Assembly: GCF_009709575.1 (NCBI RefSeq)
Contig: NZ_WIXO01000001.1
Coordinates: 4,218,001-4,282,000 of the forward strand
Direction of reading: 5' to 3'
Length of the DNA stretch: 64,000 bases
DNA from: Streptomyces taklimakanensis
GTDB taxonomy: Bacteria; Actinomycetota; Actinomycetes; Streptomycetales; Streptomycetaceae
Numbering within the stretch: position 1 is the stretch's first letter; each line of letters starts with the position of its first letter. The notes below the pieces were generated by a model, which did not search any database, was not told where the DNA came from, and saw nothing but the letters and a program-made list of their open reading frames with translations. Shown here in pieces: positions 26,154-35,791 of this stretch. The position numbers and the translations under genes are program-made.

Positions 26154-28013
26154 ATGACCGAGCAGGCCACCGGGGCCCCCCGCCCGCAGCCGCGGACCCG
26201 TACCGGCGGAGCACAGCCGCAGCCCGCCACCGTCGAGCACGTCACGGGAGCCCAGTCCCTCATCCGTTCTCTCGAGGAAGTCGGCGCCGACACGGTATTC
26301 GGCATTCCGGGGGGTGCCATCCTGCCCGCCTACGACCCGATGATGGACTCCTCGCGGGTGCGCCACGTCCTGGTCCGCCACGAGCAGGGCGCGGGTCACG
26401 CCGCCACCGGTTACGCCCAGGCCACCGGTAGGGTCGGCGTCTGCATGGCCACCTCCGGCCCCGGGGCCACCAACCTCGTCACGCCCATCGCCGACGCCCA
26501 CATGGACTCCGTCCCGCTGGTGGCGATCACCGGTCAGGTGGCCTCCGGCTCGATCGGTACCGACGCCTTCCAGGAAGCCGACATCTGCGGCATCACCATG
26601 CCGGTCACCAAGCACAACTACCTGGTGACCGACCCGGCCGAGATCCCCCGGGTGATCGCCGAGGCGTTCCACATCGCCTCCACGGGCCGCCCGGGTCCGG
26701 TCCTGGTGGACATCGCCAAGGACGCCCTCCAGGCGCGGACGACGTTCTCCTGGCCTCCCGCCCACGAGCTGCCCGGCTACCGTCCGGTGACCAAGCCGCA
26801 CGCCAAGCAGATCCGCGAGGCCGCCCGGCTGATCACCGAGGCCGCCCGCCCGGTGCTGTACGTCGGCGGCGGCGTCCTCAAGGCCGGCGCCACCACCGAG
26901 CTGAAGGTGCTCGCCGAGCTGACCGGCGCCCCCGTCACCACCACCCTGATGGCACTCGGCGCCTTCCCCGACAGTCACCCGCAGCACCTGGGCATGCCCG
27001 GCATGCACGGCACCGTGGCGGCCGTCACCGCCCTGCAGAAGGCCGACCTGATCGTCGCGCTCGGTGCCCGCTTCGACGACCGCGTCACCGGCAGGCTGGA
27101 CTCCTTCGCGCCGTACGCCAAGGTCGTCCACGCCGACATCGACCCGGCCGAGATCGGCAAGAACCGCGCCGCCGACGTCCCCATCGTCGGTGACGCCCGT
27201 GAGGTCATCGCCGACCTGGTCGTGGCCGTCCGCGCCGAGCACGAGGCGGGCAACGTCGGCGACCACACCGAGTGGTGGCGGCAGCTGGACCGCTGGCGCG
27301 AGACCTACCCGCTGGGCTACGACCTGCCCGAGGACGGCTCCCTGTCCCCGCAGCAGGTCATCGAGCGCATCGGCGCCCTGGCCCCCGAGGGCACGGTCTT
27401 CGCCGCCGGCGTGGGACAGCACCAGATGTGGGCGGCCCACTTCATCCACTACGAGAGGCCCGCCACCTGGCTGAACTCCGGTGGTCTGGGCACCATGGGC
27501 TACGCCGTCCCGGCCGCCCTCGGCGCCAAGGCCGGCGTTCCGGACCGCACCGTCTGGGCGATCGACGGCGACGGCTGCTTCCAGATGACCAATCAGGAGT
27601 TGGCCACCGCGGCGCTCAACGGCATCCCGATCAAGGTCGCGATCATCAACAACGGCGCTCTGGGGATGGTCCGCCAGTGGCAGACCCTCTTCTACAACCA
27701 GCGCTACTCCAACACCGTGCTGCACAGCGGCCCCGACGCGCGGCCCGTCGAGGAGGCGCCCAAGGGCACCCGCGTCCCGGACTTCGTGAAGCTGGCGGAG
27801 GCCATGGGGTGCGTCGGCATCCGCTGCGAGTCCCCCGACCGGCTCGACGCGGTCATCGAGAAGGCCAACTCCATCAACGACCGCCCCGTCGTCGTGGACT
27901 TCATCGTCCACGAGGACGCGATGGTCTGGCCGATGGTGGCGGCGGGCACCTCCAACGACGAGGTCATGGCGGCGCGCGGCGTCCGGCCCGACTTCGGCGA
28001 CGGCGACGACTGA
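26154..28013 (+). CDS. ilvB: Acetolactate synthase large subunit
   Basis: A 619-residue ThDP- and FAD-dependent enzyme that makes acetolactate or acetohydroxybutyrate, the first common step of Val/Leu and of Ile synthesis. The catalytic Glu lies in 'RHEQGAGHAATGYA', the FAD region is 'MPGMHGT'...'GARFDDRVTG', and the ThDP motif is 'DGDGCFQMTNQELATAALN' to 'INNGALGMVRQWQ'. The first 40 residues are a Pro/Gln/Thr-rich extension before 'VTGAQSLIRSLEEVGADTVFG'. ATG 26154 follows a GAAGAGA site; the frame is open further upstream, but that runs through the attenuator terminator and is not coding. It is first in ilvB-ilvN-ilvC, with attenuation at 25957-26070. Confidence 0.97.
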   Translation: MTEQATGAPRPQPRTRTGGAQPQPATVEHVTGAQSLIRSLEEVGADTVFGIPGGAILPAYDPMMDSSRVRHVLVRHEQGAGHAATGYAQATGRVGVCMATSGPGATNLVTPIADAHMDSVPLVAITGQVASGSIGTDAFQEADICGITMPVTKHNYLVTDPAEIPRVIAEAFHIASTGRPGPVLVDIAKDALQARTTFSWPPAHELPGYRPVTKPHAKQIREAARLITEAARPVLYVGGGVLKAGATTELKVLAELTGAPVTTTLMALGAFPDSHPQHLGMPGMHGTVAAVTALQKADLIVALGARFDDRVTGRLDSFAPYAKVVHADIDPAEIGKNRAADVPIVGDAREVIADLVVAVRAEHEAGNVGDHTEWWRQLDRWRETYPLGYDLPEDGSLSPQQVIERIGALAPEGTVFAAGVGQHQMWAAHFIHYERPATWLNSGGLGTMGYAVPAALGAKAGVPDRTVWAIDGDGCFQMTNQELATAALNGIPIKVAIINNGALGMVRQWQTLFYNQRYSNTVLHSGPDARPVEEAPKGTRVPDFVKLAEAMGCVGIRCESPDRLDAVIEKANSINDRPVVVDFIVHEDAMVWPMVAAGTSNDEVMAARGVRPDFGDGDD

Positions 28014-28051
28014 GAACCCCGAGGAACCCTAGGAACGGAGCACCACGTCCG

Positions 28052-28576
28052 ATGTCCAAGCACACGCTCTCCGTCCTGGTGGAGAACACCCCCGGCATCC
28101 TCGCCCGGATCGCCTCCCTGTTCTCCCGCCGCGGTTTCAACATCGACTCGCTCGCCGTCGGCGTCACCGAGCACCCCGACATCTCCCGCATCACCATCGT
28201 GGTGAACGTGGAGGACCTGCCGCTGGAGCAGGTCACCAAGCAGCTCAACAAGCTCGTCAACGTGCTGAAGATCGTCGAGCTGGAGCCGTCCTCCGCCGTC
28301 CAGCGTGAACTCGTCCTGGTCAAGGTCCGCGCCGACAACGACAGCCGCTCGCAGATCGTGGAGATCGTCCAGCTCTTCCGCGCCAAGACCGTCGACGTCT
28401 CCCCGGAGGCCGTCACCATCGAGGCGACCGGGAGCAGTGACAAGCTGGAGGCCATGCTCAGGATGCTGGAACCGTTCGGCATCAAGGAACTGGTCCAGTC
28501 CGGCACGATCGCGATCGGACGCGGCGCCAGGTCGATCACCGACCGGTCGCTGCGCGCCCTGGACCGGACCGCATAG
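28052..28576 (+). CDS. ilvN: Acetolactate synthase small (regulatory) subunit
   Basis: A 174-residue regulatory subunit that activates IlvB and confers valine feedback inhibition. The N-terminal ACT domain is visible ('HTLSVLVENTPGILARIASLF', residues 4-24, with 'NIDSLAVG' and 'ITIVVN'). The C-terminal ALS-small domain ('IVEIVQLFRAKTVDVSPEAV') completes it. It lies 38 bases after ilvB. The length is typical. Confidence 0.96.
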   Translation: MSKHTLSVLVENTPGILARIASLFSRRGFNIDSLAVGVTEHPDISRITIVVNVEDLPLEQVTKQLNKLVNVLKIVELEPSSAVQRELVLVKVRADNDSRSQIVEIVQLFRAKTVDVSPEAVTIEATGSSDKLEAMLRMLEPFGIKELVQSGTIAIGRGARSITDRSLRALDRTA

Positions 28577-28707
28577 CGAGACCCCGGCCCGTCCCCGCCC
28601 GCGGCGACATACGGTGACCCCGGAGCGGTTCGGGGACGGGCCCACCGCACCCCCCGATCCGTACGGCGAGACCTCCGTACGGCAAGAACACCAAGGAGAT
28701 ACCCCAA

Positions 28708-29706
28708 GTGGCCGAGCTGTTCTACGACGACGACGCCGACCTGTCCATCATCCAGGGCCGCAAGGTCGCGGTCCTCGGTTACGGCAGCCAGGGCCACGCC
28801 CACGCCCTGTCCCTGCGCGACTCGGGCGTCGACGTCCGGGTCGGTCTCCCGGAGGGCTCCAAGTCCCGGGCCAAGGCCGAGGAGCAGGGGCTGCGCGTGG
28901 TCACCCCGGCCGAGGCCGCCGCCGAGGCCGACGTGATCATGGTCCTGGTTCCGGACCCGATCCAGGCCAAGGTCTACGAGGAGTCCATCGCCCCGAACCT
29001 CAAGGACGGCGACGCCCTCTTCTTCGGCCACGGCTTCAACATCCGCTTCGGCTTCGTCAAGCCCCCGGCCGGGGTGGACGTCTGCATGGTCGCCCCCAAG
29101 GGGCCGGGCCACCTGGTCCGCCGCCAGTTCGAGGAGGGCCGCGGCGTGCCGTGCATCGCGGCCGTCGAGCAGGACGCCACCGGCAGCGCCTTCCCGCTGG
29201 CGCTGTCGTACGCCAAGGGCATCGGCGGCACCCGCGCCGGCGTCATCAAGACCACCTTCACCGAGGAGACCGAGACCGACCTGTTCGGTGAGCAGGCGGT
29301 GCTGTGCGGTGGTGCCTCGGCGCTGGTCAAGGCGGGCTTCGAGACCCTGGTCGAGGCCGGCTACCAGCCGGAGATCGCGTACTTCGAGTGCCTCCACGAG
29401 CTGAAGCTGATCGTGGACCTGATGTACGAGGGCGGCCTGGAGAAGATGCGCTGGTCGGTCTCCGAGACCGCCGAGTGGGGCGACTACGTCACCGGCCCGC
29501 GGATCGTCAACGACACCACCAAGGCCGAGATGAAGAAGGTGCTCGCCGAGATCCAGGACGGCACCTTCGCCAAGAACTGGATGGCCGAGTACAACGCCGG
29601 TCTGCCGAAGTACAACGAGTACAAGAAGGCCGACTCCGACCACCTGCTGGAGACCACCGGCCGCGAGCTGCGCAAGCTCATGAGCTGGGTCGACGACGAG
29701 AACTGA
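28708..29706 (+). CDS. ilvC: Ketol-acid reductoisomerase (class I)
   Basis: A 332-residue NADPH-dependent enzyme for the second step of branched-chain amino acid synthesis. 'VLGYGSQGHAHALSLRDSG' (from about residue 20) is the cofactor loop. 'MVAPKGPGHLVRRQFEEGRGVP' is the substrate region. 'DLFGEQAVLCGG' and 'YFECLHELKLIVDLMYEGG' supply the Mg-binding Asp and Glu residues. It has the short class I length with no duplicated C-terminal domain. GTG 28708 follows AAGGAG. The 131-base gap after ilvN contains an 11-bp inverted repeat (28582-28592 with 28631-28641) and a repeated CCGTACGG motif, so partial termination or a separate promoter is possible. Confidence 0.97.
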   Translation: MAELFYDDDADLSIIQGRKVAVLGYGSQGHAHALSLRDSGVDVRVGLPEGSKSRAKAEEQGLRVVTPAEAAAEADVIMVLVPDPIQAKVYEESIAPNLKDGDALFFGHGFNIRFGFVKPPAGVDVCMVAPKGPGHLVRRQFEEGRGVPCIAAVEQDATGSAFPLALSYAKGIGGTRAGVIKTTFTEETETDLFGEQAVLCGGASALVKAGFETLVEAGYQPEIAYFECLHELKLIVDLMYEGGLEKMRWSVSETAEWGDYVTGPRIVNDTTKAEMKKVLAEIQDGTFAKNWMAEYNAGLPKYNEYKKADSDHLLETTGRELRKLMSWVDDEN

Positions 29707-29770
29707 GCGACCCGCCCACCGCTCTTTCATCCGCAGGTGGACGGCGAGCGGCCCGCCCGCGAGGCGCGGC

Positions 29771-29807
29771 GCGGCCCCGGTGATCGGCGAACGGCCACCG
29801 GGGCCGC
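29771..29807 (+). terminator. Hairpin terminator after ilvC
   Basis: An 11-bp perfect stem (29771-29781 with 29797-29807) with a 15-base loop. It separates ilvC from serA. A TACACT element just downstream (about 29820) may be the serA -10. The rest of this 269-base gap shows no gene. Confidence 0.75.
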
Positions 29808-29975
29808 CTCCGCGCCGATACACTCGTGAACAAGCGCGTCACAGGCTCACAGCGTCGTGCGTCTCCACGCGGCTGCCTACCTCCACCGCCCTCGGCCGTC
29901 GGGACGCGGCCGTCCTCGCCCGCCATCCCAGGTGGCGGGAGGGGCCCCAAGGACCAGTGAGGACTGAAGACCGAA

Positions 29976-31565
29976 GTGAGCAAACCCGTAGTACTCATCG
30001 CCGAAGAACTCTCCCCGGCCACGGTCGACGCCCTTGGCCCGGACTTCGAGATCCGGCACTGTGACGGAGCCGACCGCGCCGAACTGCTCCCGGCCATCGC
30101 GGACGTGGACGCCATCCTGGTGCGCAGCGCCACCAAGGTCGACGCCGAGGCCGTCGCCGCCGCCCGGCGGCTGAAGGTCATCGCCCGCGCGGGAGTCGGT
30201 CTGGACAACGTCGACGTCTCCGCCGCCACCAAGGCCGGCGTGATGGTCGTCAACGCGCCGACCTCCAACATCGTCACCGCGGCCGAACTCGCCTGTGGCC
30301 TGCTCATCTCCACCGCCCGCAACATCCCGCAGGCCAACACCGCCCTGAAGAACGGCGAGTGGAAGCGGAGCAAGTACACCGGCGTGGAGCTGTCGGAGAA
30401 GACCCTCGGCGTCGTCGGTCTCGGCCGCATCGGCGTGCTGGTCGCCCAGCGCATGTCCGCCTTCGGGATGAAGGTCGTCGCCTACGACCCGTACGTGCAG
30501 CCCGCGCGGGCCGCGCAGATGGGCGTCAAGCTGCTCTCCCTGGACGAGTTGCTCCAGGTGTCGGACTTCATCACCGTGCACCTGCCCAAGACTCCCGAGA
30601 CGCTCGGCCTGATCGGGGACGAGGCGCTGCACAAGGTCAAGCCGACGGTGCGGATCGTCAATGCCGCGCGCGGCGGCATCGTCGACGAGGAGGCCCTGCT
30701 GTCGGCTCTGAAGGAGGGCCGGGTCGCGGGTGCGGGCCTGGACGTGTACGCCACCGAGCCGTGCACCGACTCCCCGCTGTTCGCCTTCGACAACGTCGTG
30801 TGCACCCCGCACCTGGGCGCCTCCACCGGCGAGGCCCAGGAGAAGGCGGGCATCTCGGTGGCCAGGTCCGTTCGGCTGGCGCTGGCCGGTGAGCTGGTGC
30901 CGGACGCGGTCAACGTCCAGGGCGGTGTGATCGCCGAGGAGGTGCGGCCCGGACTGCCGCTGGCCGAGCGGCTGGGGCGGATCTTCACCGCGCTGGCGGG
31001 CGAGGTCGCCGTCCGGCTCGACGTCGAGGTCTACGGGGAGATCACCCAGCACGACGTCAAGGTGCTGGAACTCTCCGCGCTCAAGGGCGTCTTCGAGGAC
31101 GTGGTGGACGAGACGGTCAGCTATGTCAACGCGCCGCTGTTCGCCCAGGAACGGGGCGTGGAGGTCCGGCTGACGACCAGCTCGGAGTCCCCCGAGCACC
31201 GCAACGTGGTGACGGTGCGCGGCACCCTCGCGGGGGGAGAGGAGGTCTCGGTCTCCGGGACCCTGTCCGGCCCCAAGCACATCCAGAAGATCGTCGCCGT
31301 CGGTGAGCACGACATCGACCTGGCGCTCGCCGACCACATGGCGTTCCTGCGCTACGCCGACCGCCCCGGTGTGGTCGGAACCGTCGGACGCGTCCTGGGC
31401 GAGGCGGGCATCAACATCGCCGGTATGCAGGTCTCCCGCTCCGAGGAGGGGGGCGAGGCGCTGGTGGCCCTCACCGTGGACGGGCCCATCCCGCCCGCGG
31501 TGCTCTCCGAGATCGCCGACGAGATCGGCGCCGGATCGGCCCGCGGCGTCAACCTGGAGGACTGA
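29976..31565 (+). CDS. serA: D-3-phosphoglycerate dehydrogenase
   Basis: A 529-residue long-type PGDH, first enzyme of serine synthesis. The NAD motif is 'LGVVGLGRIGVLVAQRM' (about residue 145); the catalytic pieces are 'NAARGGIVDEEALLSAL' and 'TPHLGASTGEAQEKAG'. About 140 residues of the ASB domain follow, then a C-terminal ACT domain ('MAFLRYADRPGVVGTVGRVLGEAGINIAG') that in mycobacterial PGDH binds serine for feedback control. The length of about 530 fits the mycobacterial class. GTG 29976 has no strong ribosome site, only GAAG-type purines. Confidence 0.96.
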   Translation: MSKPVVLIAEELSPATVDALGPDFEIRHCDGADRAELLPAIADVDAILVRSATKVDAEAVAAARRLKVIARAGVGLDNVDVSAATKAGVMVVNAPTSNIVTAAELACGLLISTARNIPQANTALKNGEWKRSKYTGVELSEKTLGVVGLGRIGVLVAQRMSAFGMKVVAYDPYVQPARAAQMGVKLLSLDELLQVSDFITVHLPKTPETLGLIGDEALHKVKPTVRIVNAARGGIVDEEALLSALKEGRVAGAGLDVYATEPCTDSPLFAFDNVVCTPHLGASTGEAQEKAGISVARSVRLALAGELVPDAVNVQGGVIAEEVRPGLPLAERLGRIFTALAGEVAVRLDVEVYGEITQHDVKVLELSALKGVFEDVVDETVSYVNAPLFAQERGVEVRLTTSSESPEHRNVVTVRGTLAGGEEVSVSGTLSGPKHIQKIVAVGEHDIDLALADHMAFLRYADRPGVVGTVGRVLGEAGINIAGMQVSRSEEGGEALVALTVDGPIPPAVLSEIADEIGAGSARGVNLED

Positions 31566-31661
31566 TCCTCGCGCACTCCTCGGAGTGATGGGCGGCGGCC
31601 CGGAGCGGAAGTTCGCTCCGGGCCGTCGCCCGTCGTCCGCCCGTCGTCCGCCCGTCGTCCG

Positions 31662-32936
31662 TCAGGTGCGGAGCAGCCGTGCGCTCTTGAGCGCCATGTG
31701 CAGCAACAGGCGGTCCTCGCCGTCGTCCAGGTCGAGACCGGTGAGTTGCTCGACCTTCGACAGCCGGTAGTAGAGCGTCTGGCGGTGGACGCCCAGCAAC
31801 GTCGCGGTGCGGCCCGCCTGGCCGGCGCAGTCGAGGAACGCCTCGGCCGTGCGGGCCAGCTCCCGGCGATCGGGCTCCAGCAGGGTCCGCACCGACGGGT
31901 CCGGCGGCCCGGCCGGACCGCCGGGAACGGCCAGCATCCGATACGGCCCGATCCCGTCCCACCGCGCCACCGGCCCGAACCGCCGCTCCGCCCGGGCCGC
32001 CCGGGCCGCGGCCAGCGCCTGCCGCCAGGCGGCGGTCACCCCGCCCAGCCCGGTGCGGGGCTCGCCGATGCCCGCCGCCGCGCCGGGCGACCCCGGTGTC
32101 CCGGCCCGGGGCGAGCGCAGCAGCCGCTCGGCGGCGGTGCGGGCCGGTCCCGTCCCGCCGAGCGTGCGCAGCCGGACCAGGACGGCCAGTCCTCCCGCGC
32201 TTCCCGTCGCCTCCCGCACGGCGTCCTCCGTCGGGGAGGCCTCCGCCACGGGGCGCAGGGGCACCACGCACCCCGCGAGGACCCCGGGGATCCCCCCGCC
32301 GGGGGCGGGCGACGCCAGTCCGGTGGGCTCCTCGTCCGCCTCTCCCCAGGGCACCACGGCCACCATCGTCAGCGGTCCGGCCGCCGCGGCCCCCAACTCC
32401 TGGGCCAGCTCGGTCTCGGCCCGCTCCGCCGCCCGTTGCCCGGGGGGCGCGGTGAGCAGGGTGCGCAGCAGTTCGCCCAGCCGGGTGCTCGTCCGGGACT
32501 CGGCGGCCAGCAGGCCCCCGACGCGGTCGGCCACGGCCCGTACGTCCGCCAGTCTGGGATCGGACAGCTCCAGCGCCCCGTCGTCCAGGAGCCAGATATA
32601 TCCCAGGGTCACGCCGCCGTGCCGCGCCGGCACGCAGATCCGGCCGCGCAGCACTCCGGCCGACGGGTCCGGTGGGATGCGCACCGGGCCCGTCGCCCGG
32701 GTGATGCCGAAGCTCTCGAACCAGGCCCGCACCCGGGCGCTGGAGCGCCGCCGCAGGATCGAGCTGGTGCGCACCGGGTCCATCAGCGCGGCGTCCAGCG
32801 GCGCGGCGTCGTCCCCGTCCCCGTCGCCCTCGTGGGCCCCGAAGGCGATCAGGCCGAAGTCGCGGTTCTCCAACGTCGCCGGGGTGCCGAGAAGGGCGGT
32901 CACCTCGTCGACCAACGCCTGGTAGTCCTCGTGCAT
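31662..32936 (-). CDS. PucR-family transcriptional regulator, probable activator of proline catabolism
   Basis: A 424-residue regulator. The C-terminal PucR helix-turn-helix is clear: 'TAEAFLDCAGQAGRTATLLGVHRQTLYYRLSKVEQLTGLDLDD' ends with 'LHMALKSARLL'. The middle holds a GGDEF-like sensor region typical of PucR/CdaR proteins. The N-terminus ('MHEDYQALVDEVTALLGTPATLEN') starts at ATG 32936. It is transcribed divergently from the proline dehydrogenase and P5C dehydrogenase genes, with a 6-4-6 palindrome in the shared 204-base gap. PucR-type regulators beside put genes in Streptomyces and Corynebacterium (PutR) activate proline use, so that role is likely here by context. The direct ligand is unknown. 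Confidence 0.85.
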   Translation of the reverse strand: MHEDYQALVDEVTALLGTPATLENRDFGLIAFGAHEGDGDGDDAAPLDAALMDPVRTSSILRRRSSARVRAWFESFGITRATGPVRIPPDPSAGVLRGRICVPARHGGVTLGYIWLLDDGALELSDPRLADVRAVADRVGGLLAAESRTSTRLGELLRTLLTAPPGQRAAERAETELAQELGAAAAGPLTMVAVVPWGEADEEPTGLASPAPGGGIPGVLAGCVVPLRPVAEASPTEDAVREATGSAGGLAVLVRLRTLGGTGPARTAAERLLRSPRAGTPGSPGAAAGIGEPRTGLGGVTAAWRQALAAARAARAERRFGPVARWDGIGPYRMLAVPGGPAGPPDPSVRTLLEPDRRELARTAEAFLDCAGQAGRTATLLGVHRQTLYYRLSKVEQLTGLDLDDGEDRLLLHMALKSARLLRT

Positions 32937-33006
32937 CGTCCCGCGTCGCCTTCCCGTTCGGGTCGTCCGCGGAAGGGCCCGTCGCCCGCCGTGGACCCCA
33001 CCATTG

Positions 33007-33022
33007 TCATACAGATGTATGA
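33007..33022 (+). promoter_or_regulatory. Palindromic operator between the PucR-type regulator and put genes
   Basis: Perfect 6-4-6 palindrome TCATACAGATGTATGA in an AT-rich spot of the 204-base divergent gap, 70 bases upstream of the regulator start and about 120 before the proline dehydrogenase start. It is the only strong dyad in the gap, so it is the best candidate for the regulator's site (inference). Confidence 0.6.
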
Positions 33023-33140
33023 GATACGGGCCACGGAAGCGTGACAGCTGTCGATGGCGGGAAGGGAGAGCGATCCTTAGGTTCGACGGTGGCTCTCCAG
33101 CCACCAGACCACCGTCAAGATCCGTCCGTGGAGGTGCCCC

Positions 33141-34067
33141 GTGCTGGGTCCCGTGCTCCTCGCGGCCGCGCGCAGCGACAGCATCCGTCGCATCGTCTCG
33201 GCCGCACCGGTCACCCGCCCCGTGGTGGACCGGTTCGTCGCCGGAGAGCGCCTCGACCAGGCCCTGACGACCCTCCGTGCCCTGACCGACCGGGGCCTGG
33301 AGGTCACCTTCGACCACTTGGGCGAGGACGTCACCGACCGCGGCGAGGCGCTGCGCGCCCGCGACGCCTACCTGGAGCTGGCCCAGGCCCTGCGGACGAC
33401 GGGCCTGGGGGAGCGGGCCGAGATGTCGGTGAAGCTCTCCGCCTTCGGGCAGGCCCTGCCGGGCGGCGACGACATCGCGTACGCCAACGTCCTCCCGGTC
33501 GTGGAGGCCGCCGCCGAGGCGGGCACGACCGTCACCCTGGACATGGAGGACCACACCACGGTCGACTCCACGCTGGCGATCCTGGCGAAGCTGCGCGAGC
33601 GCTTCCCCGCCACGGGCGCCGTCCTCCAGTCGTACCTCCACCGCACCGAGGACGACTGCCGGGCCCTGGCCGGCGAGGGGTCACGGGTGCGGCTGGTCAA
33701 GGGCGCCTACAAGGAGCCCGCGTCCGTGGCCCTCCAGGACAAGCACGAGGTGGACCGGGCGTACGTCCGCTGTCTGCGGATCCTCATGGAGGGCGGGGGC
33801 TACCCCATGATCGGCTCCCACGACCCGCGGATGGTGGCCATCGCCCAGGAGCTGGCGCGGCGCTGCGGCCGCAAGCCGGGCGAGTACGAGTTCCAGATGC
33901 TCTACGGCATCCGCACCGCCGAACAGGAGCGACTGGCCGGCGCCGGGCACCGGATGCGGGTGTACGTCCCCTACGGCACCGACTGGTACGGGTACTTCAT
34001 GCGACGGCTCGCCGAGCGCCCCGCCAACCTGGCGTTCTTCCTCCGCTCGCTGGCCACCAGAGGCTGA
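33141..34067 (+). CDS. Proline dehydrogenase
   Basis: A 308-residue monofunctional FAD enzyme that oxidises proline to pyrroline-5-carboxylate. TIM-barrel signatures: 'SVKLSAFGQ', 'VTLDMEDHTTVDSTL', 'VLQSYLHRTEDDC', 'RLVKGAYKEP', 'YPMIGSHDPRMV', 'YEFQMLYGIR' and 'MRVYVPYGTDWYGYFMRRLAERPAN', the last carrying the substrate-binding Arg pair. GTG 33141 lies behind a GGAGG site. It is followed after 77 bases by the P5C dehydrogenase gene, so the pathway is complete in one operon. The length matches other actinobacterial and Thermus enzymes. Confidence 0.95.
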   Translation: MLGPVLLAAARSDSIRRIVSAAPVTRPVVDRFVAGERLDQALTTLRALTDRGLEVTFDHLGEDVTDRGEALRARDAYLELAQALRTTGLGERAEMSVKLSAFGQALPGGDDIAYANVLPVVEAAAEAGTTVTLDMEDHTTVDSTLAILAKLRERFPATGAVLQSYLHRTEDDCRALAGEGSRVRLVKGAYKEPASVALQDKHEVDRAYVRCLRILMEGGGYPMIGSHDPRMVAIAQELARRCGRKPGEYEFQMLYGIRTAEQERLAGAGHRMRVYVPYGTDWYGYFMRRLAERPANLAFFLRSLATRG

Positions 34068-34144
34068 GCGGCCGACCGCGGCCGCGACGGGCCGACGGTC
34101 CGAACGCACGACGACACGACCGAACCCTCGAAGGAGACACGGCC

Positions 34145-35776
34145 ATGGACGCTGTGACCCAGGTCCCCGCGCCGGTGAACGAGCCGGTGCACACCTACGC
34201 ACCCGGCACGTCGGAGCGCGCCCGTCTCGAAGCCAAGCTCAAGGAGCTCGCCGGGAACCCGATCGACCTGCCGATGACCATCGGTGGCAAGAAGCGGCTG
34301 GGCGGCGGGGAGCGCTTCGACGTCGTACAGCCCCACAACCACAAGGCGGTGCTCGGCACCGCGGCCCACGCCACCCGCCAGGACGCCGTCGACGCCGTCG
34401 ACGCCGCGCTCGCCGCCGCCCCGATGTGGCGCTCGCTGTCCTTCGACGACCGTGCCGCGATCTTCCTGCGCGCCGCCGAGCTGCTGGCCGGTCCCTGGCG
34501 GGAGACGATGGCCGCCTCCACCATGCTGGGTCAGTCCAAGACGGCGCAGCAGGCCGAGATCGACACCCCCTGCGAGCTGGTCGACTTCTGGCGCTTCAAC
34601 GTCCACTACGCCCGCCAGATCCTGGCCGAGCAGCCGGTCGCCAACTCCCCGGGCGTGTGGAACCGGATGGACCACCGCCCGCTGGAGGGCTTCGTCTACG
34701 CCATCACGCCCTTCAACTTCACCGCCATCGCGGGCAACCTGCCCACCGCTCCGGCGCTGATGGGCAACACCGTCGTCTGGAAGCCGTCCCCGACCCAGAC
34801 GCACGCCGCGGTGCTCCTCATGCGGCTGCTGGAGGAGGCGGGCCTGCCCGACGGCGTCATCAACCTGGTGACCGGGGACGGCAAGGAGGTCTCCGAGGTG
34901 GCGCTGGTCCACCCCGACCTCGCCGGCATCCACTTCACCGGCTCGACCAAGACCTTCCAGTACCTGTGGAAGACGGTCGGGAACAACATCGAGACGTACA
35001 AGACGTACCCGCGGCTGGTCGGCGAGACCGGCGGCAAGGACTTCGTCGTCGCCCACCCCTCGGCCGACCCGGCGGTGCTCAGGACGGCGATGACCCGCGG
35101 CGCCTTCGAGTACCAGGGACAGAAGTGCTCGGCGGCCTCGCGCGCCTACGTGCCGCGCTCCATCTGGGAGAGCGGCTTCAAGGAGGAGTTCGCGGCCGAG
35201 GTCGAGGGCCTGACCATGGGCGACGTCACCGACCTGGCGAACTTCATGGGCGCCGTCATCGACGAGCGCGCCTTCGCCAAGAACAAGGCCGCCATCGACC
35301 GCGCCGCGTCCGACCCGACCTGCGAGATCATCGCGGGCGGCAGCTGTGACGACAGCGTCGGCTACTTCGTCCGCCCGACCGTCATCGCCTGCACCGACCC
35401 GACGAGCGAGGTCTTCTGGCAGGAGTACTTCGGCCCGATCCTGGCCGTCCACGTCTACGAGGACGCCGAGTACGAGGCGGTGCTGGAGCAGATGGAGTCG
35501 GTCGCCCCGTACGGCCTGACCGGCTGCGTCATCGCCCGAGACCGCGCCGCCGCGGCCCACGCCTGCGAGGCGCTGCGCTTCGCGGCGGGCAACTTCTACA
35601 TCAACGACAAGCCCACCGGCGCCGTCGTCGGTCAGCAGCCCTTCGGCGGCGGCCGCGCCTCGGGCACCAACGACAAGGCGGGATCCAAGCAGAACCTGAT
35701 GCGGTGGACCTCCACCCGCTCCATCAAGGAGACCCTGGTTCCGCCGACCGACTACCGCTACCCCCACATGGGCTGA
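34145..35776 (+). CDS. pruA: 1-pyrroline-5-carboxylate (glutamate semialdehyde) dehydrogenase
   Basis: A 543-residue NAD-dependent aldehyde dehydrogenase that converts glutamate semialdehyde to glutamate, finishing proline catabolism. The catalytic Cys is in 'GQKCSAASRAYVP' and the general-base Glu region is 'RLVGETGGKDFVV'; 'FTGSTKTFQYLWK' and 'NFYINDKPTGAVVGQQPFGGGRASGTNDKAG' are P5CDH-specific. ATG 34145 follows AAGGAG. It ends before a large hairpin at 35792. It is controlled together with the proline dehydrogenase gene, probably by the divergent regulator. Confidence 0.95.
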   Translation: MDAVTQVPAPVNEPVHTYAPGTSERARLEAKLKELAGNPIDLPMTIGGKKRLGGGERFDVVQPHNHKAVLGTAAHATRQDAVDAVDAALAAAPMWRSLSFDDRAAIFLRAAELLAGPWRETMAASTMLGQSKTAQQAEIDTPCELVDFWRFNVHYARQILAEQPVANSPGVWNRMDHRPLEGFVYAITPFNFTAIAGNLPTAPALMGNTVVWKPSPTQTHAAVLLMRLLEEAGLPDGVINLVTGDGKEVSEVALVHPDLAGIHFTGSTKTFQYLWKTVGNNIETYKTYPRLVGETGGKDFVVAHPSADPAVLRTAMTRGAFEYQGQKCSAASRAYVPRSIWESGFKEEFAAEVEGLTMGDVTDLANFMGAVIDERAFAKNKAAIDRAASDPTCEIIAGGSCDDSVGYFVRPTVIACTDPTSEVFWQEYFGPILAVHVYEDAEYEAVLEQMESVAPYGLTGCVIARDRAAAAHACEALRFAAGNFYINDKPTGAVVGQQPFGGGRASGTNDKAGSKQNLMRWTSTRSIKETLVPPTDYRYPHMG

Positions 35777-35791
35777 ACCCTCCCTGGCAGC

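Noticed and set aside
29826..29960. Open frame from GTG 29826 upstream of serA as a leader peptide
   Set aside because: It contains scattered Ser and Pro codons but no run, no terminator before serA, and its length (over 40 codons) does not fit an attenuator leader.
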